A DNA stretch of 7,030 nt from an uncultured beta proteobacterium. GTDB taxonomy: Bacteria; Pseudomonadota; Gammaproteobacteria; Burkholderiales; Burkholderiaceae_B. The position numbers were made by a program, and so were the translations under genes. The notes below the pieces were generated by a model that ran no database searches, was not told where the DNA came from, and worked only from the letters and a program-made list of their open reading frames with translations. Shown here one piece after another: positions 1-5,973 of this stretch. The stretch is from assembly GCA_903924715.1 (NCBI GenBank), contig CAIYCP010000697.1, positions 1 to 7,030 on the forward strand, written 5' to 3'. Positions within the stretch are counted from its first letter, which is position 1. The number at the start of each line of letters is the position of its first letter.

Positions 1-1722
1 CAAATGTATCGGCAGTTCGCACTGGTGATCGCGGCCACCGCACTGATCAGTGGTATCAACGCGGTGACGCTCAAGCCCACGCAGGCGGCACAATTTATTC
101 GGATCAAACCCGAGAATGAGAAAAAGAATTGGTTCTACGCGGGCTTTGACCGCTATTTTGAAAAAATTTCAAATTCGTATGCAGGCCTTTTGCAAGTGCT
201 GATGAACAATCGTAAAACCGCTTCCGTCGTGGGCGGTTTACTGATCCTGGGTGCAATCGTTGGGTTAATCAAACTGCCAACGGGTTTTATCCCCAATGAA
301 GATCAGGGCTATTTAGTCGTGTCCACGCAGTTGCCTGATGCCTCTTCGCTTGAGCGTACACAGTTGGGTATGCAACAAGTCGTGAGTGCGCTCCAGAAAG
401 TGCCAGGCGTCGATCGCATCGTGTCGATTGGCGGGGTCAATGCCCTCAATAACAATTCGTCTCAGTCAAACGCGGGTGTGATGTATGTCATCTTGAAGCC
501 GTGGGAGGCGCGCGGCAAAGGACAAGATCTCAAAAGTATTTACGTGGGATTGACGACAGCGTTGCACGCAATTCAAGAGGTCAAAGCGCAGGTGTTATTG
601 CCTCCGGCGATTCCGGGCTTAGGTTTGTCGGGTGGTTTTCAGATGCAGTTGATGTTGACCGACGGCAGCAACAACTTTAAAAAGCTTGAAGATGCGACTG
701 AAAACTTTTTGGCTGAGGCGCGCAAGCTCCCCGAAATTGGTGCTATTTTTACCCCGTTCAGAAATAATGTTCCGCAGTTAACGCTCAGTTTTAATAGCGC
801 GCGTGCCGAAACCTTAGGTGTCTCGATTGGGGATGCGTATGATGTTTTGCAAAACTCGATTGGCTCGTCTTACGTCAATCAGTTTTTTAAATACGGCCAA
901 ACATATCAAGTCTTCATGCAGGCTGATGGTAAAAGCCGGGTGACACCCGATCAGATCAGTCGCTTGTACGTGAAGAACAAGGCACGTGAAATGGTCCCGC
1001 TCGGTTCGTTTATTGATATTGTCGAAAGCACTGGGCCTGCTATCGCCTCGCAATACAACCTCTACCCAACGGCGGCGATTCTTGGCGCGGGTGCTGGTAC
1101 TTATAGTTCTGGTCAGGTCATTGATGCGCTCGAAAAGCTTGCTAAAACAAATCTTCCGGATTCAGTGACGTATGAATGGACGGCCATGTCCTATCAAGAA
1201 AAACTCGTAGGTAGCACGGTTGTACTCGTGTTTGCCTTGTCGATTTTGTTGGTATACCTGGTGTTAGCCGCGCAGTACGAGTCGTGGGTCGCACCCATCC
1301 CGGTGATTCTGGCTGTGCCGCTGGCTTTGGTGGGCACCGTGATTGCTCTGTTTTTTACAGGCCTTGCCAACAATATCTATGTGCAGATCGGTTTAGTGTT
1401 GATGATTGCCTTGGCTTCAAAGAACGCTATTTTGATTGTTGAGGTCGCGCTAGAGGGTAAGCGCGAAGGCTTAAGTTTGGTCGATGCTGCGCTGAGGGCC
1501 TCGCACGAGCGGTTTAGACCGATTGTGATGACTTCGATTGCATTCATCCTGGGCGTGGTGCCTTTGCTGACGGCTTCAGGGGCGGGCGCGGCCGCGCGGG
1601 TATCTATCGGGATCACAGTGTTTAGCGGCATGATTGCCTCGACTTGTTTGGCAGTCGCCTTAGTTCCGATCTTTTTCGTTCAAATCGAAGGCTGGTTTGC
1701 TAAAAAAGAAAATAAAACCTGA
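1..1722 (+). CDS. RND (HAE1/AcrB-type) multidrug efflux permease, C-terminal half (5' end outside window)
   Basis: This is the distal half of an inner-membrane proton-driven efflux permease that works in a trimer with a periplasmic adaptor and an outer-membrane channel. About 573 residues are visible against roughly 1,050 for the family, and the frame is open to the left edge, so the first ATG (4-6) is internal. Numbering from it, TM6 ends near residue 22 and TM7 spans about 72-90. The signature LPTGFIPNEDQGY (91-103) opens the second periplasmic porter/docking region, about 95-395. TM8-TM12 lie at about 402-422, 428-452, 456-482, 507-526 and 534-560. Lys473 in ASKNAILIVE matches AcrB Lys940 of the proton relay, and Arg505 in RFRPIVMTS matches Arg971. 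The partner TM4 aspartates lie outside the window. No outer-membrane channel gene follows; a dehydrogenase starts 15 bp downstream. Family assignment is firm; the transported substrate is unknown. Confidence 0.96.
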   Translation, partial: QMYRQFALVIAATALISGINAVTLKPTQAAQFIRIKPENEKKNWFYAGFDRYFEKISNSYAGLLQVLMNNRKTASVVGGLLILGAIVGLIKLPTGFIPNEDQGYLVVSTQLPDASSLERTQLGMQQVVSALQKVPGVDRIVSIGGVNALNNNSSQSNAGVMYVILKPWEARGKGQDLKSIYVGLTTALHAIQEVKAQVLLPPAIPGLGLSGGFQMQLMLTDGSNNFKKLEDATENFLAEARKLPEIGAIFTPFRNNVPQLTLSFNSARAETLGVSIGDAYDVLQNSIGSSYVNQFFKYGQTYQVFMQADGKSRVTPDQISRLYVKNKAREMVPLGSFIDIVESTGPAIASQYNLYPTAAILGAGAGTYSSGQVIDALEKLAKTNLPDSVTYEWTAMSYQEKLVGSTVVLVFALSILLVYLVLAAQYESWVAPIPVILAVPLALVGTVIALFFTGLANNIYVQIGLVLMIALASKNAILIVEVALEGKREGLSLVDAALRASHERFRPIVMTSIAFILGVVPLLTASGAGAAARVSIGITVFSGMIASTCLAVALVPIFFVQIEGWFAKKENKT

Positions 1723-1737
1723 CGAAAGAGGTTTGCG

Positions 1738-2628
1738 ATGACTCAAGTGGTGAGTGCAGGGCAGTCAATTGGTTTGGTCGGCTTGGGGGTGATGGGCCGT
1801 GGGGTTGCTGCAAATCTTCTCAAAAAAGGTTTTGGCGTCGTTGGTCGAGACGTGAACCCTGATGCCTTGACATGGCTTGCATCCATTGGTGGGCGCGCGG
1901 CTAAGTCCTCGCAAGACATCGCGCAGCAGTGTGAAGTCGTCATCAGCTTCGTGGTCAATGATAAACAGACCGAAGAGATGCTGTTCGGGGCAGACGGACT
2001 GGCCGCTAAGCTCAAGCCTGGTTCTATATTGATTACCTGCAGCACGATGGCGCCAAAATATGTGCGCGACCTGGCGCAAAGACTGGCCGCGTTAAAAATT
2101 GATTTGATCGATGCGCCGGTGACAGGTGGCAAGATCGGCGCCTCAAATGGCACGTTGACGATCATGGTTGCGGGTGACCCGCTTGTTTATGCAAAAATTA
2201 AGCCTGTACTTGAAACCTTTGGTACCAAAATCTTTGTCTTAGGCTCTGAGCAAGGCATGGGGAGCCAAATGAAAGTTGTGAACCAACTGCTCTGCGGGGT
2301 TCATATCGCTGCAGCGGGTGAGGCCCTGGCGATGGCTAAACGGGCAGGCTTGCCTTTAGACACAACGCTTGAGATCTTAAAAAGTGGGGCAGCGTCAAGC
2401 TGGATGCTCGGAGATCGCGGGACGCGCATGATCACTGAATCCTTTGATGATGTGACCTCGGCCGTTGATATTTTTGTTAAAGACTTGGGCTTGGTGCTTG
2501 ATGCGGCACGTGAGTCGACCTTTGCCGCGTCTATGGCCCATGCTGCATTTTTGCAGTTCACGGCCGCGAGCAGTCATGGCTTAGGCCGACTCGATGACGC
2601 TGCCGTGATTAAGAATTACACAGAGTAA
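1738..2628 (+). CDS. NAD(P)-dependent beta-hydroxyacid dehydrogenase (3-hydroxyisobutyrate / L-threonate dehydrogenase family)
   Basis: This is a full-length 296-residue cytosolic oxidoreductase of the beta-hydroxyacid dehydrogenase family, which oxidises 3-hydroxy acids or reduces the corresponding semialdehyde or keto acid. An N-terminal Rossmann fold carries GLGVMG (15-20). The substrate-binding motif DAPVTGG is at 125-131, the catalytic lysine is Lys179 in MKVVNQLL, and the conserved VKDLGL is at 247-252. The stretch NQLLCGVHIAAAGEALAMA (182-200) resembles, from memory, the L-threonate dehydrogenase (LtnD) branch more than valine-pathway 3-hydroxyisobutyrate dehydrogenase, but tartronate semialdehyde reductase-like activity is also possible. 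The ATG start is preceded by GAAAGAGG (1724-1731) with a 6-nt spacer. The 15-bp gap from the efflux permease implies co-transcription. The four-carbon acid kinase usually found with LtnD is not in the window. The family is secure; the substrate is not. Confidence 0.93.
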   Translation: MTQVVSAGQSIGLVGLGVMGRGVAANLLKKGFGVVGRDVNPDALTWLASIGGRAAKSSQDIAQQCEVVISFVVNDKQTEEMLFGADGLAAKLKPGSILITCSTMAPKYVRDLAQRLAALKIDLIDAPVTGGKIGASNGTLTIMVAGDPLVYAKIKPVLETFGTKIFVLGSEQGMGSQMKVVNQLLCGVHIAAAGEALAMAKRAGLPLDTTLEILKSGAASSWMLGDRGTRMITESFDDVTSAVDIFVKDLGLVLDAARESTFAASMAHAAFLQFTAASSHGLGRLDDAAVIKNYTE

Positions 2629-2687
2629 CGTTAAGCAGTGATGCTTCAAATTTAGAATAACTTTATCGACAAAGAAGAGGCCCGACC

Positions 2688-3212
2688 ATGGCACGTATTG
2701 CGTACGCAGATTTAAATAATCCAGAAGCTAAACCGTTAGTGGATCGCATTGTTGCTGAACGCGGCGCTGTGCTGCATTTGTATCAAATGCTTTTGCACAG
2801 CCCACCGATTGCGAGCGGTTGGCTGAACTATCTGACTGCGATTCGTCAACAAAGCACGTTGCCCGGTGGTTTGCGTGAACTAGTCATTATGCGTATCGCA
2901 GTGCTGAATGGCGCCCCTTACGAGGCTGAACAGCACGCTCCGATTGCCTTGCGCGAGGGCATCACGCAAACACAGCTCGATGACTTGGATAATTGGCAGC
3001 AATCGAAAAACTATGATGCGACCCAGCGGGCTGTTTTAGCCTACACCGATGCCATGACAAAAGAGATTCATGTCTCGCCTGAGGTATTTGCAGCGGTCAA
3101 GGCAGTTTTGACAGAGCGTTTGTTGGTTGAACTCACGGCAACTGTCGGTGCCTACAACATGGTGTCGCGCTTTTTAGAAGCGCTGCAAATTCATTCGCAC
3201 GACAAGCGTTGA
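2688..3212 (+). CDS. Carboxymuconolactone decarboxylase (CMD/AhpD-fold) family protein
   Basis: This small all-helical protein of 174 residues belongs to the CMD-like family. Recognisable family landmarks are RELVIMRIAVLNGAPYEAEQHAPIA (its central part, 63-87, with Glu64, Tyr78, Glu79, Glu81 and His83) followed by REGIT (89-93), and a second helical segment ending LLVELTATVGAYNMVSRFLEAL (145-166). The CxxC pair of AhpD peroxidases is absent: the protein has no cysteine at all. Thiol-peroxidase chemistry is therefore excluded, and an acid/base role through Glu/His, as in 4-carboxymuconolactone decarboxylase, is more likely. The ATG at 2688 follows GAAGAGG (2674-2680) with a 7-nt spacer; no in-frame start upstream has a comparable site. 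It lies 59 bp after the dehydrogenase on the same strand and converges with the binding-protein gene. The last 20 bp form one arm of a hairpin. Substrate and reaction are unknown; many such proteins sit in catabolic clusters without an assigned activity. Confidence 0.9.
   Translation: MARIAYADLNNPEAKPLVDRIVAERGAVLHLYQMLLHSPPIASGWLNYLTAIRQQSTLPGGLRELVIMRIAVLNGAPYEAEQHAPIALREGITQTQLDDLDNWQQSKNYDATQRAVLAYTDAMTKEIHVSPEVFAAVKAVLTERLLVELTATVGAYNMVSRFLEALQIHSHDKR
3167..3183. repeat. Short inverted repeat within the CMD gene
   Basis: A 6-bp perfect inverted repeat, GCGCTT / AAGCGC, is separated by TTTAG. It lies in the last 50 bp of the CMD coding sequence and is part of a run of inverted repeats across the convergent junction. 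The right arm could also pair with GCGCTT at 3221-3226, so alternative structures exist. Taken alone it could be chance. Confidence 0.35.
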
Positions 3213-3237
3213 ATGCGGCGGCGCTTCGCGTGCGAAT
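3193..3237. terminator. Hairpin at the convergent gene junction, possible two-way transcription end
   Basis: The arms at 3193-3201 (ATTCGCACG) and 3229-3237 (CGTGCGAAT) are perfectly complementary over 9 bp. After a 2x2 mismatch the stem continues with AAGCG (3204-3208) against CGCTT (3222-3226), leaving a 13-nt loop. The hairpin begins inside the last codons of the CMD gene and ends 6 bp before the stop codon of the convergent binding-protein gene. Neither side has a proper T-run (AAGCGG on plus, GAATTTGC on minus). It may therefore be a Rho-type 3' end structure, an RNA-stabilising hairpin or a repetitive extragenic palindrome rather than a classic intrinsic terminator. Confidence 0.45.
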
Positions 3238-3243
3238 AAGCGG

Positions 3244-4242
3244 TTAGTCAGCAGATATATTCGCGCTACGTGCGAGCTCTTGATAGCGCGTCGTTTGCTG
3301 CGCTAAATATTGGCTAAATTGTTCAGGCGTCGAACTTGCCCCAAGTTCGACGCCTTTTGCCATAAATTGTTTAACCAGATCCGGCGATTGCAAAATCTTA
3401 GTCAATTCAGTGTGCAAGCGCTTGATGATGGGTGCCGGGGTGCCAGCTGGCGCAAACAAGCCGTTAAAGGTTGAGTCTTCAAAGCCAGCCAACCCAGACT
3501 CATCAAGTGTGGGTACGTTAGGCAAAATGGGCGAACGCGTTTTACTTGTCACCCCGATCGCTGCGATTTTTCCGCTTAATACATACTGCGCAGAGGTGCT
3601 CACTTGATCAAACATCAAGGGGACTTGTCCGCCTAACAGATCGACCATCGACTGCGCATTACCTTTGTACGGAACGTGTAAGTACGAAACGTCTGCTGCA
3701 CGACTAAATAATTCGGCCGCGATATGTCCGGTTGAGCCGTTACCCGATGAAGCGTAGGCATAAAACTTGGGTTGCGCCTTTGACAAGACGATAAAGTCTT
3801 TCAAGGTACGTGCGGTAATTTTTTCAGGATTTACCACAAGCACCATCGGGATTTGGCAGGTGACGGTGATGGGGATGAAATCTTTCAAAGGATCGTAGCC
3901 CGCATTTTTTAATAAAACGGGAGCGGTCACAAAGGTTGTTGAGTGCGCCAGTAAGGTGTAGCCATCGGGCGCTGACTTCGCGACAAAATTGGTACCGAGT
4001 AAGCTGCTTGCACCAGGTTTGTTTTCAACGATGACTTGTTGGCCAAGCGGCTTGGTCAGCGCCTCAGCGAGTGCACGCGCCACAATATCGACTGTGCCGC
4101 CGGGAGCCACCGGTACGATGATTTTGATTGGGCGATTTGGGTACGCGGCGACTTCAGGTGTTTGCGCCTTGACGGTGTTTAGACCAGACAGAGTCAAGAG
4201 GGCCGCTGCGAATGAAATCATACTGGTGCGAAACAGGTGCAT
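3244..4242 (-). CDS. Tripartite tricarboxylate transporter (Bug family) periplasmic substrate-binding protein
   Basis: This is a secreted solute receptor of 332 residues, the usual length for Bug proteins, which bind carboxylates or similar small molecules in the periplasm for TctAB-type carriers. A signal peptide is evident: positively charged start, hydrophobic core at about 8-20, and a probable cut after Ala26 (VKA/Q). The mature protein opens with the family hallmark YPNRPIKIIVPVAPGG (34-49) followed by Asp52. Other typical blocks are VENKPGASSLLGTNFVAKS (72-90), APDGYTLL (91-98), YASSGNGSTGHIAAELF (163-179), HVPYKGNAQSMVDLLGGQV (189-207) and LFAPAGTPAPII (262-273). The ATG at 4240-4242 has a strong GGAGG (4251-4255) with an 8-nt spacer. 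It is last in the minus-strand cluster, 42 bp after the amidohydrolase. No TctA/TctB membrane genes are visible, as is common for Bug receptors. Residues 296-306 are encoded by a perfect 14-bp inverted repeat. The ligand is unknown. Confidence 0.95.
   Translation of the reverse strand: MHLFRTSMISFAAALLTLSGLNTVKAQTPEVAAYPNRPIKIIVPVAPGGTVDIVARALAEALTKPLGQQVIVENKPGASSLLGTNFVAKSAPDGYTLLAHSTTFVTAPVLLKNAGYDPLKDFIPITVTCQIPMVLVVNPEKITARTLKDFIVLSKAQPKFYAYASSGNGSTGHIAAELFSRAADVSYLHVPYKGNAQSMVDLLGGQVPLMFDQVSTSAQYVLSGKIAAIGVTSKTRSPILPNVPTLDESGLAGFEDSTFNGLFAPAGTPAPIIKRLHTELTKILQSPDLVKQFMAKGVELGASSTPEQFSQYLAQQTTRYQELARSANISAD
3262..3290. repeat. Inverted repeat near the 3' end of the binding-protein gene
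   Basis: CGCGCTA (3262-3268) and TAGCGCG (3284-3290) are perfectly complementary over 7 bp with a 15-nt loop. On the plus strand it is followed by TCGTTTG. It is weak on its own and is listed because it falls between two better hairpins at the same junction. Confidence 0.3.
3325..3358 (+). terminator. Perfect 14-bp hairpin with T-tract, candidate plus-strand terminator inside the convergent gene
   Basis: AGGCGTCGAACTTG (3325-3338) and CAAGTTCGACGCCT (3342-3355) are perfect reverse complements separated by CCC. The plus strand then continues TTT (3356-3358), so four T's (3355-3358) directly follow the GC pairs of the stem. Eight of 14 pairs are G-C. This is the layout of a rho-independent terminator for transcripts leaving the CMD gene, whose stop is 113 bp upstream. 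On the minus strand the repeat is coding (residues 296-306 of the binding protein) and is not followed by a T-run, so read-through there is expected. The T-tract is short, so strength may be modest. Confidence 0.6.
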
Positions 4243-4250
4243 GGTCAGTG

Positions 4251-4255
4251 CCTCC
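4251..4255 (-). promoter_or_regulatory. Strong ribosome binding site of the binding-protein gene
   Basis: On the minus strand GGAGG lies 8 nt before the ATG at 4240-4242. It fixes the start of the signal peptide. It is the most canonical site among the genes of this cluster, consistent with higher translation of the periplasmic receptor than of the enzymes encoded upstream. Confidence 0.75.
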
Positions 4256-4284
4256 AGTCATATTGTTGTGAACGAGGGAACGAC

Positions 4285-5175
4285 TTAAAAGCTATAGAGC
4301 CGTGCTGGGTTATCGACGAGAATTTTTTTAATACGTTCAGCGGTTTGTGCCCAAAGCACAACGCGTTGGATGGCGGCCAAGTTATCTTCGTGATGAAATT
4401 TTTCAATCACTTCAGGTCTACGTACTTGACCTTTTGGCGGAAAGGGATGAGGCCAGTCAGTCGCCCAGACGACGCGATCGGGATTGGCATCGATGAGCGC
4501 TTGAGCAAAGGGTATTAAGTCGGTGTAATTCGATGCCTCAGAGACGCGGTACGCTGCTGAAAGCTTGACATAAACCTTACCCGAGCGCACGAGCGACACA
4601 AGCGCATCAAAGCCTGGCTGCTTTAAGCCCGCAGCCGCATCAAGCTTGCCAAAGTGGTCAATCACAACCGTCGTTGAGGCCTGCATGATCGTGTCATGTA
4701 GGCCGTCAATGACGCCCAAGTTGGTGTACATCTGAATGTGCCAGCCCAGTGGGGCGATTTGCCTTGCGGTTCGCAATAATTGTTGTTGGCCTACGCGAGG
4801 ATCATTTTGCCCAACCGTCTCTAGGTTTAAACGTGTTCCGCGTACACCTGCTTCGTGCATTTCGGTCAGCGCGGCCAGTGATGTTTGATCATCAATAACA
4901 GCCACTCCGCGAGCACTTTTGCCGATTGTGCGCAGGGCCCATAGCAAGCATCTGTTATCGGCTCCGTAGCAGCTGGGGTGAACGATGACAACACGCTCGA
5001 CACCGATTGATCGATGCATTGTCAGAAGATCTTCGATCGATGCTTCGTCAGGTGTGTAATGGCGGGTTGGAGAAAAGGGAAACAGGGCTTGAGGCGGAAA
5101 CACATGAGTGTGACAGTCACAAATTCCAGCAAGTCCTTGCAGGGCAGACGTGTTCATTTTAGAAAGTGAGGTCAT
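4285..5175 (-). CDS. Amidohydrolase family protein, COG3618 / 2-pyrone-4,6-dicarboxylate lactonase (LigI)-like
   Basis: This is a 296-residue TIM-barrel hydrolase of the Amidohydro_2 type. Family members hydrolyse or isomerise lactones (LigI lactonase, D-galactarolactone isomerase) or decarboxylate aromatic acids. The visible active-site pattern is HTH at 22-24 in CDCHTHVF, His146, VIDHFGKLDAA (171-181) with His174, and WATDWPHP (237-244) with Asp240. The spacing of these residues matches, from memory, LigI His31/His33, His180 and Asp248. The blocks RVVIVHPSCYGADNRC (61-76) and GVRGTRLNLE (110-119) are also typical. An in-frame TAA 9 bp upstream limits the start to ATG 5173-5175 or Met7 (5155-5157); neither has a clear Shine-Dalgarno. 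I chose the first because it sits 9 bp after the aldolase stop and could be translated by coupling. A lactonase is likelier than a decarboxylase because of the company of dehydrogenase and aldolase genes, but the substrate is open. Confidence 0.88.
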   Translation of the reverse strand: MTSLSKMNTSALQGLAGICDCHTHVFPPQALFPFSPTRHYTPDEASIEDLLTMHRSIGVERVVIVHPSCYGADNRCLLWALRTIGKSARGVAVIDDQTSLAALTEMHEAGVRGTRLNLETVGQNDPRVGQQQLLRTARQIAPLGWHIQMYTNLGVIDGLHDTIMQASTTVVIDHFGKLDAAAGLKQPGFDALVSLVRSGKVYVKLSAAYRVSEASNYTDLIPFAQALIDANPDRVVWATDWPHPFPPKGQVRRPEVIEKFHHEDNLAAIQRVVLWAQTAERIKKILVDNPARLYSF

Positions 5176-5184
5176 TGTGATGGC

Positions 5185-5973
5185 TTAGGAGGCGTAATGT
5201 GGAAACCCGCCTGGCTCGGCCTCAAGCAGACGTAGCATAGCGTGCCACTCAAGCTCACCGTAGGGACGACGTACGTTGGGCTGATAAAGGTGGGCTGATT
5301 TTTCAAGGACTTCAGTCGTGGGCAAGCTGAGCTGGGTCCCTGCTGCCATTGCATCGACTTGCGCTCGGCAAGACATTTCAAGCTGATACATGAGGTTAAA
5401 CGCTTGTTGGACTGAAGCACCGCTTGTGAGCAAACCATGATTACGCAAGATCATTGCGTTGTGGTCGTCTAAATCACGCACCAATAATTCGCGTTCAGCC
5501 AGATCGACTGCTGGCCCTTCAAAGTCGTGATATGCGATGTGATTATTAAAACGACTCGCAGTTTGAGTCATGGGTAGCAAGCCACAGCTCATCGATGACA
5601 CTGCCATGCCTGCGCGCGTGTGGGTATGAATCACAGCCGCCACATCAGGGCGTGCGGTGTGGATACACCCGTGAATGACGTAGCCCGATACATTGATGCC
5701 GTAGTCGGTATCAGGTTTGCGCACGATCTCACCTTCAACGGTGATACGCACGAGGCTAGAGGCGGTGATCTCTTTGTAAAGCAAGCCATACAAGTTGATT
5801 AATAGATCTTCAGTGCCTGGGATGCGTGCCGTGATGTGGTTATAGATCATGTCAGTCATGCCATACTTGTCCATCAGGCGATAGCAGGCCGCGAGTGTGA
5901 CGCGCGTCTCCCATTCTTCCGGGCTGACTTTGCCCTTCAATGGTTCAAATTGTGTTGAAAATTTTTGACTCAT
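5185..5973 (-). CDS. Class II aldolase/adducin family protein
   Basis: This is a 262-residue cytosolic protein of the Zn-dependent class II aldolase/adducin fold; relatives include fuculose-phosphate aldolase and ribulose-phosphate 4-epimerase. Metal-binding histidines are seen in VIHTHTRAGMA (114-124, His116 and His118) and ILRNHGLLTSG (175-185, His179). Early in the chain, MIYNHITARIPG (42-53) is the usual N-terminal motif. Where fuculose aldolase has its catalytic Glu73 (SSEW), this protein reads VSGY, with Gly97. This is the pattern of the adducin-like bacterial branch, so aldol cleavage by the classic mechanism is uncertain; decarboxylation or another enolate reaction is possible. Its ATG overlaps the stop of the upstream hydroxyacid dehydrogenase by 4 bp (ATGA), with AGGAG (5980-5984) 6 nt before it. 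The amidohydrolase follows after 9 bp. Fold certain, reaction unknown. Confidence 0.92.
   Translation of the reverse strand: MSQKFSTQFEPLKGKVSPEEWETRVTLAACYRLMDKYGMTDMIYNHITARIPGTEDLLINLYGLLYKEITASSLVRITVEGEIVRKPDTDYGINVSGYVIHGCIHTARPDVAAVIHTHTRAGMAVSSMSCGLLPMTQTASRFNNHIAYHDFEGPAVDLAERELLVRDLDDHNAMILRNHGLLTSGASVQQAFNLMYQLEMSCRAQVDAMAAGTQLSLPTTEVLEKSAHLYQPNVRRPYGELEWHAMLRLLEAEPGGFPHYAS

Noticed and set aside
4..6. ATG near the left edge as a true start of the efflux permease
   Set aside because: The frame is open to the edge and the sequence begins in the middle of a conserved transmembrane segment, so the gene extends beyond the window.
1743..2165. 140-codon open frame on the minus strand opposite the beta-hydroxyacid dehydrogenase
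   Set aside because: It lies fully antisense to a gene with clear family motifs, its translation has no recognisable domain, and it has no independent context.
2633..2646. AAGCA-GTGA-TGCTT hairpin between the dehydrogenase and CMD genes, considered as a terminator
   Set aside because: Only five pairs, and followed by CAAATTTAG without a T-run; too weak to separate the two genes.
2630..2658. Possible promoter for the CMD gene with a -10-like TAGAAT at 2653-2658
   Set aside because: The hexamer at a proper distance upstream (GTTAAG or TTAAGC) matches the -35 consensus poorly; one good hexamer in A/T-rich spacer is expected by chance.
4237..4518. 93-codon plus-strand frame spanning the binding-protein/amidohydrolase junction
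   Set aside because: Most of it is antisense to the amidohydrolase C-terminus, and the translation shows no family features.
5012..5046. Repeated ATCGATGC words in the amidohydrolase gene, considered as an operator
   Set aside because: They are short, partly self-palindromic words inside a conserved coding region and far from any start; coincidence is sufficient.
5172..5438. 88-codon minus-strand frame overlapping the aldolase 3' end
   Set aside because: It is an alternate frame of the aldolase gene; the residues show no motif and the aldolase frame carries the conserved sequence.
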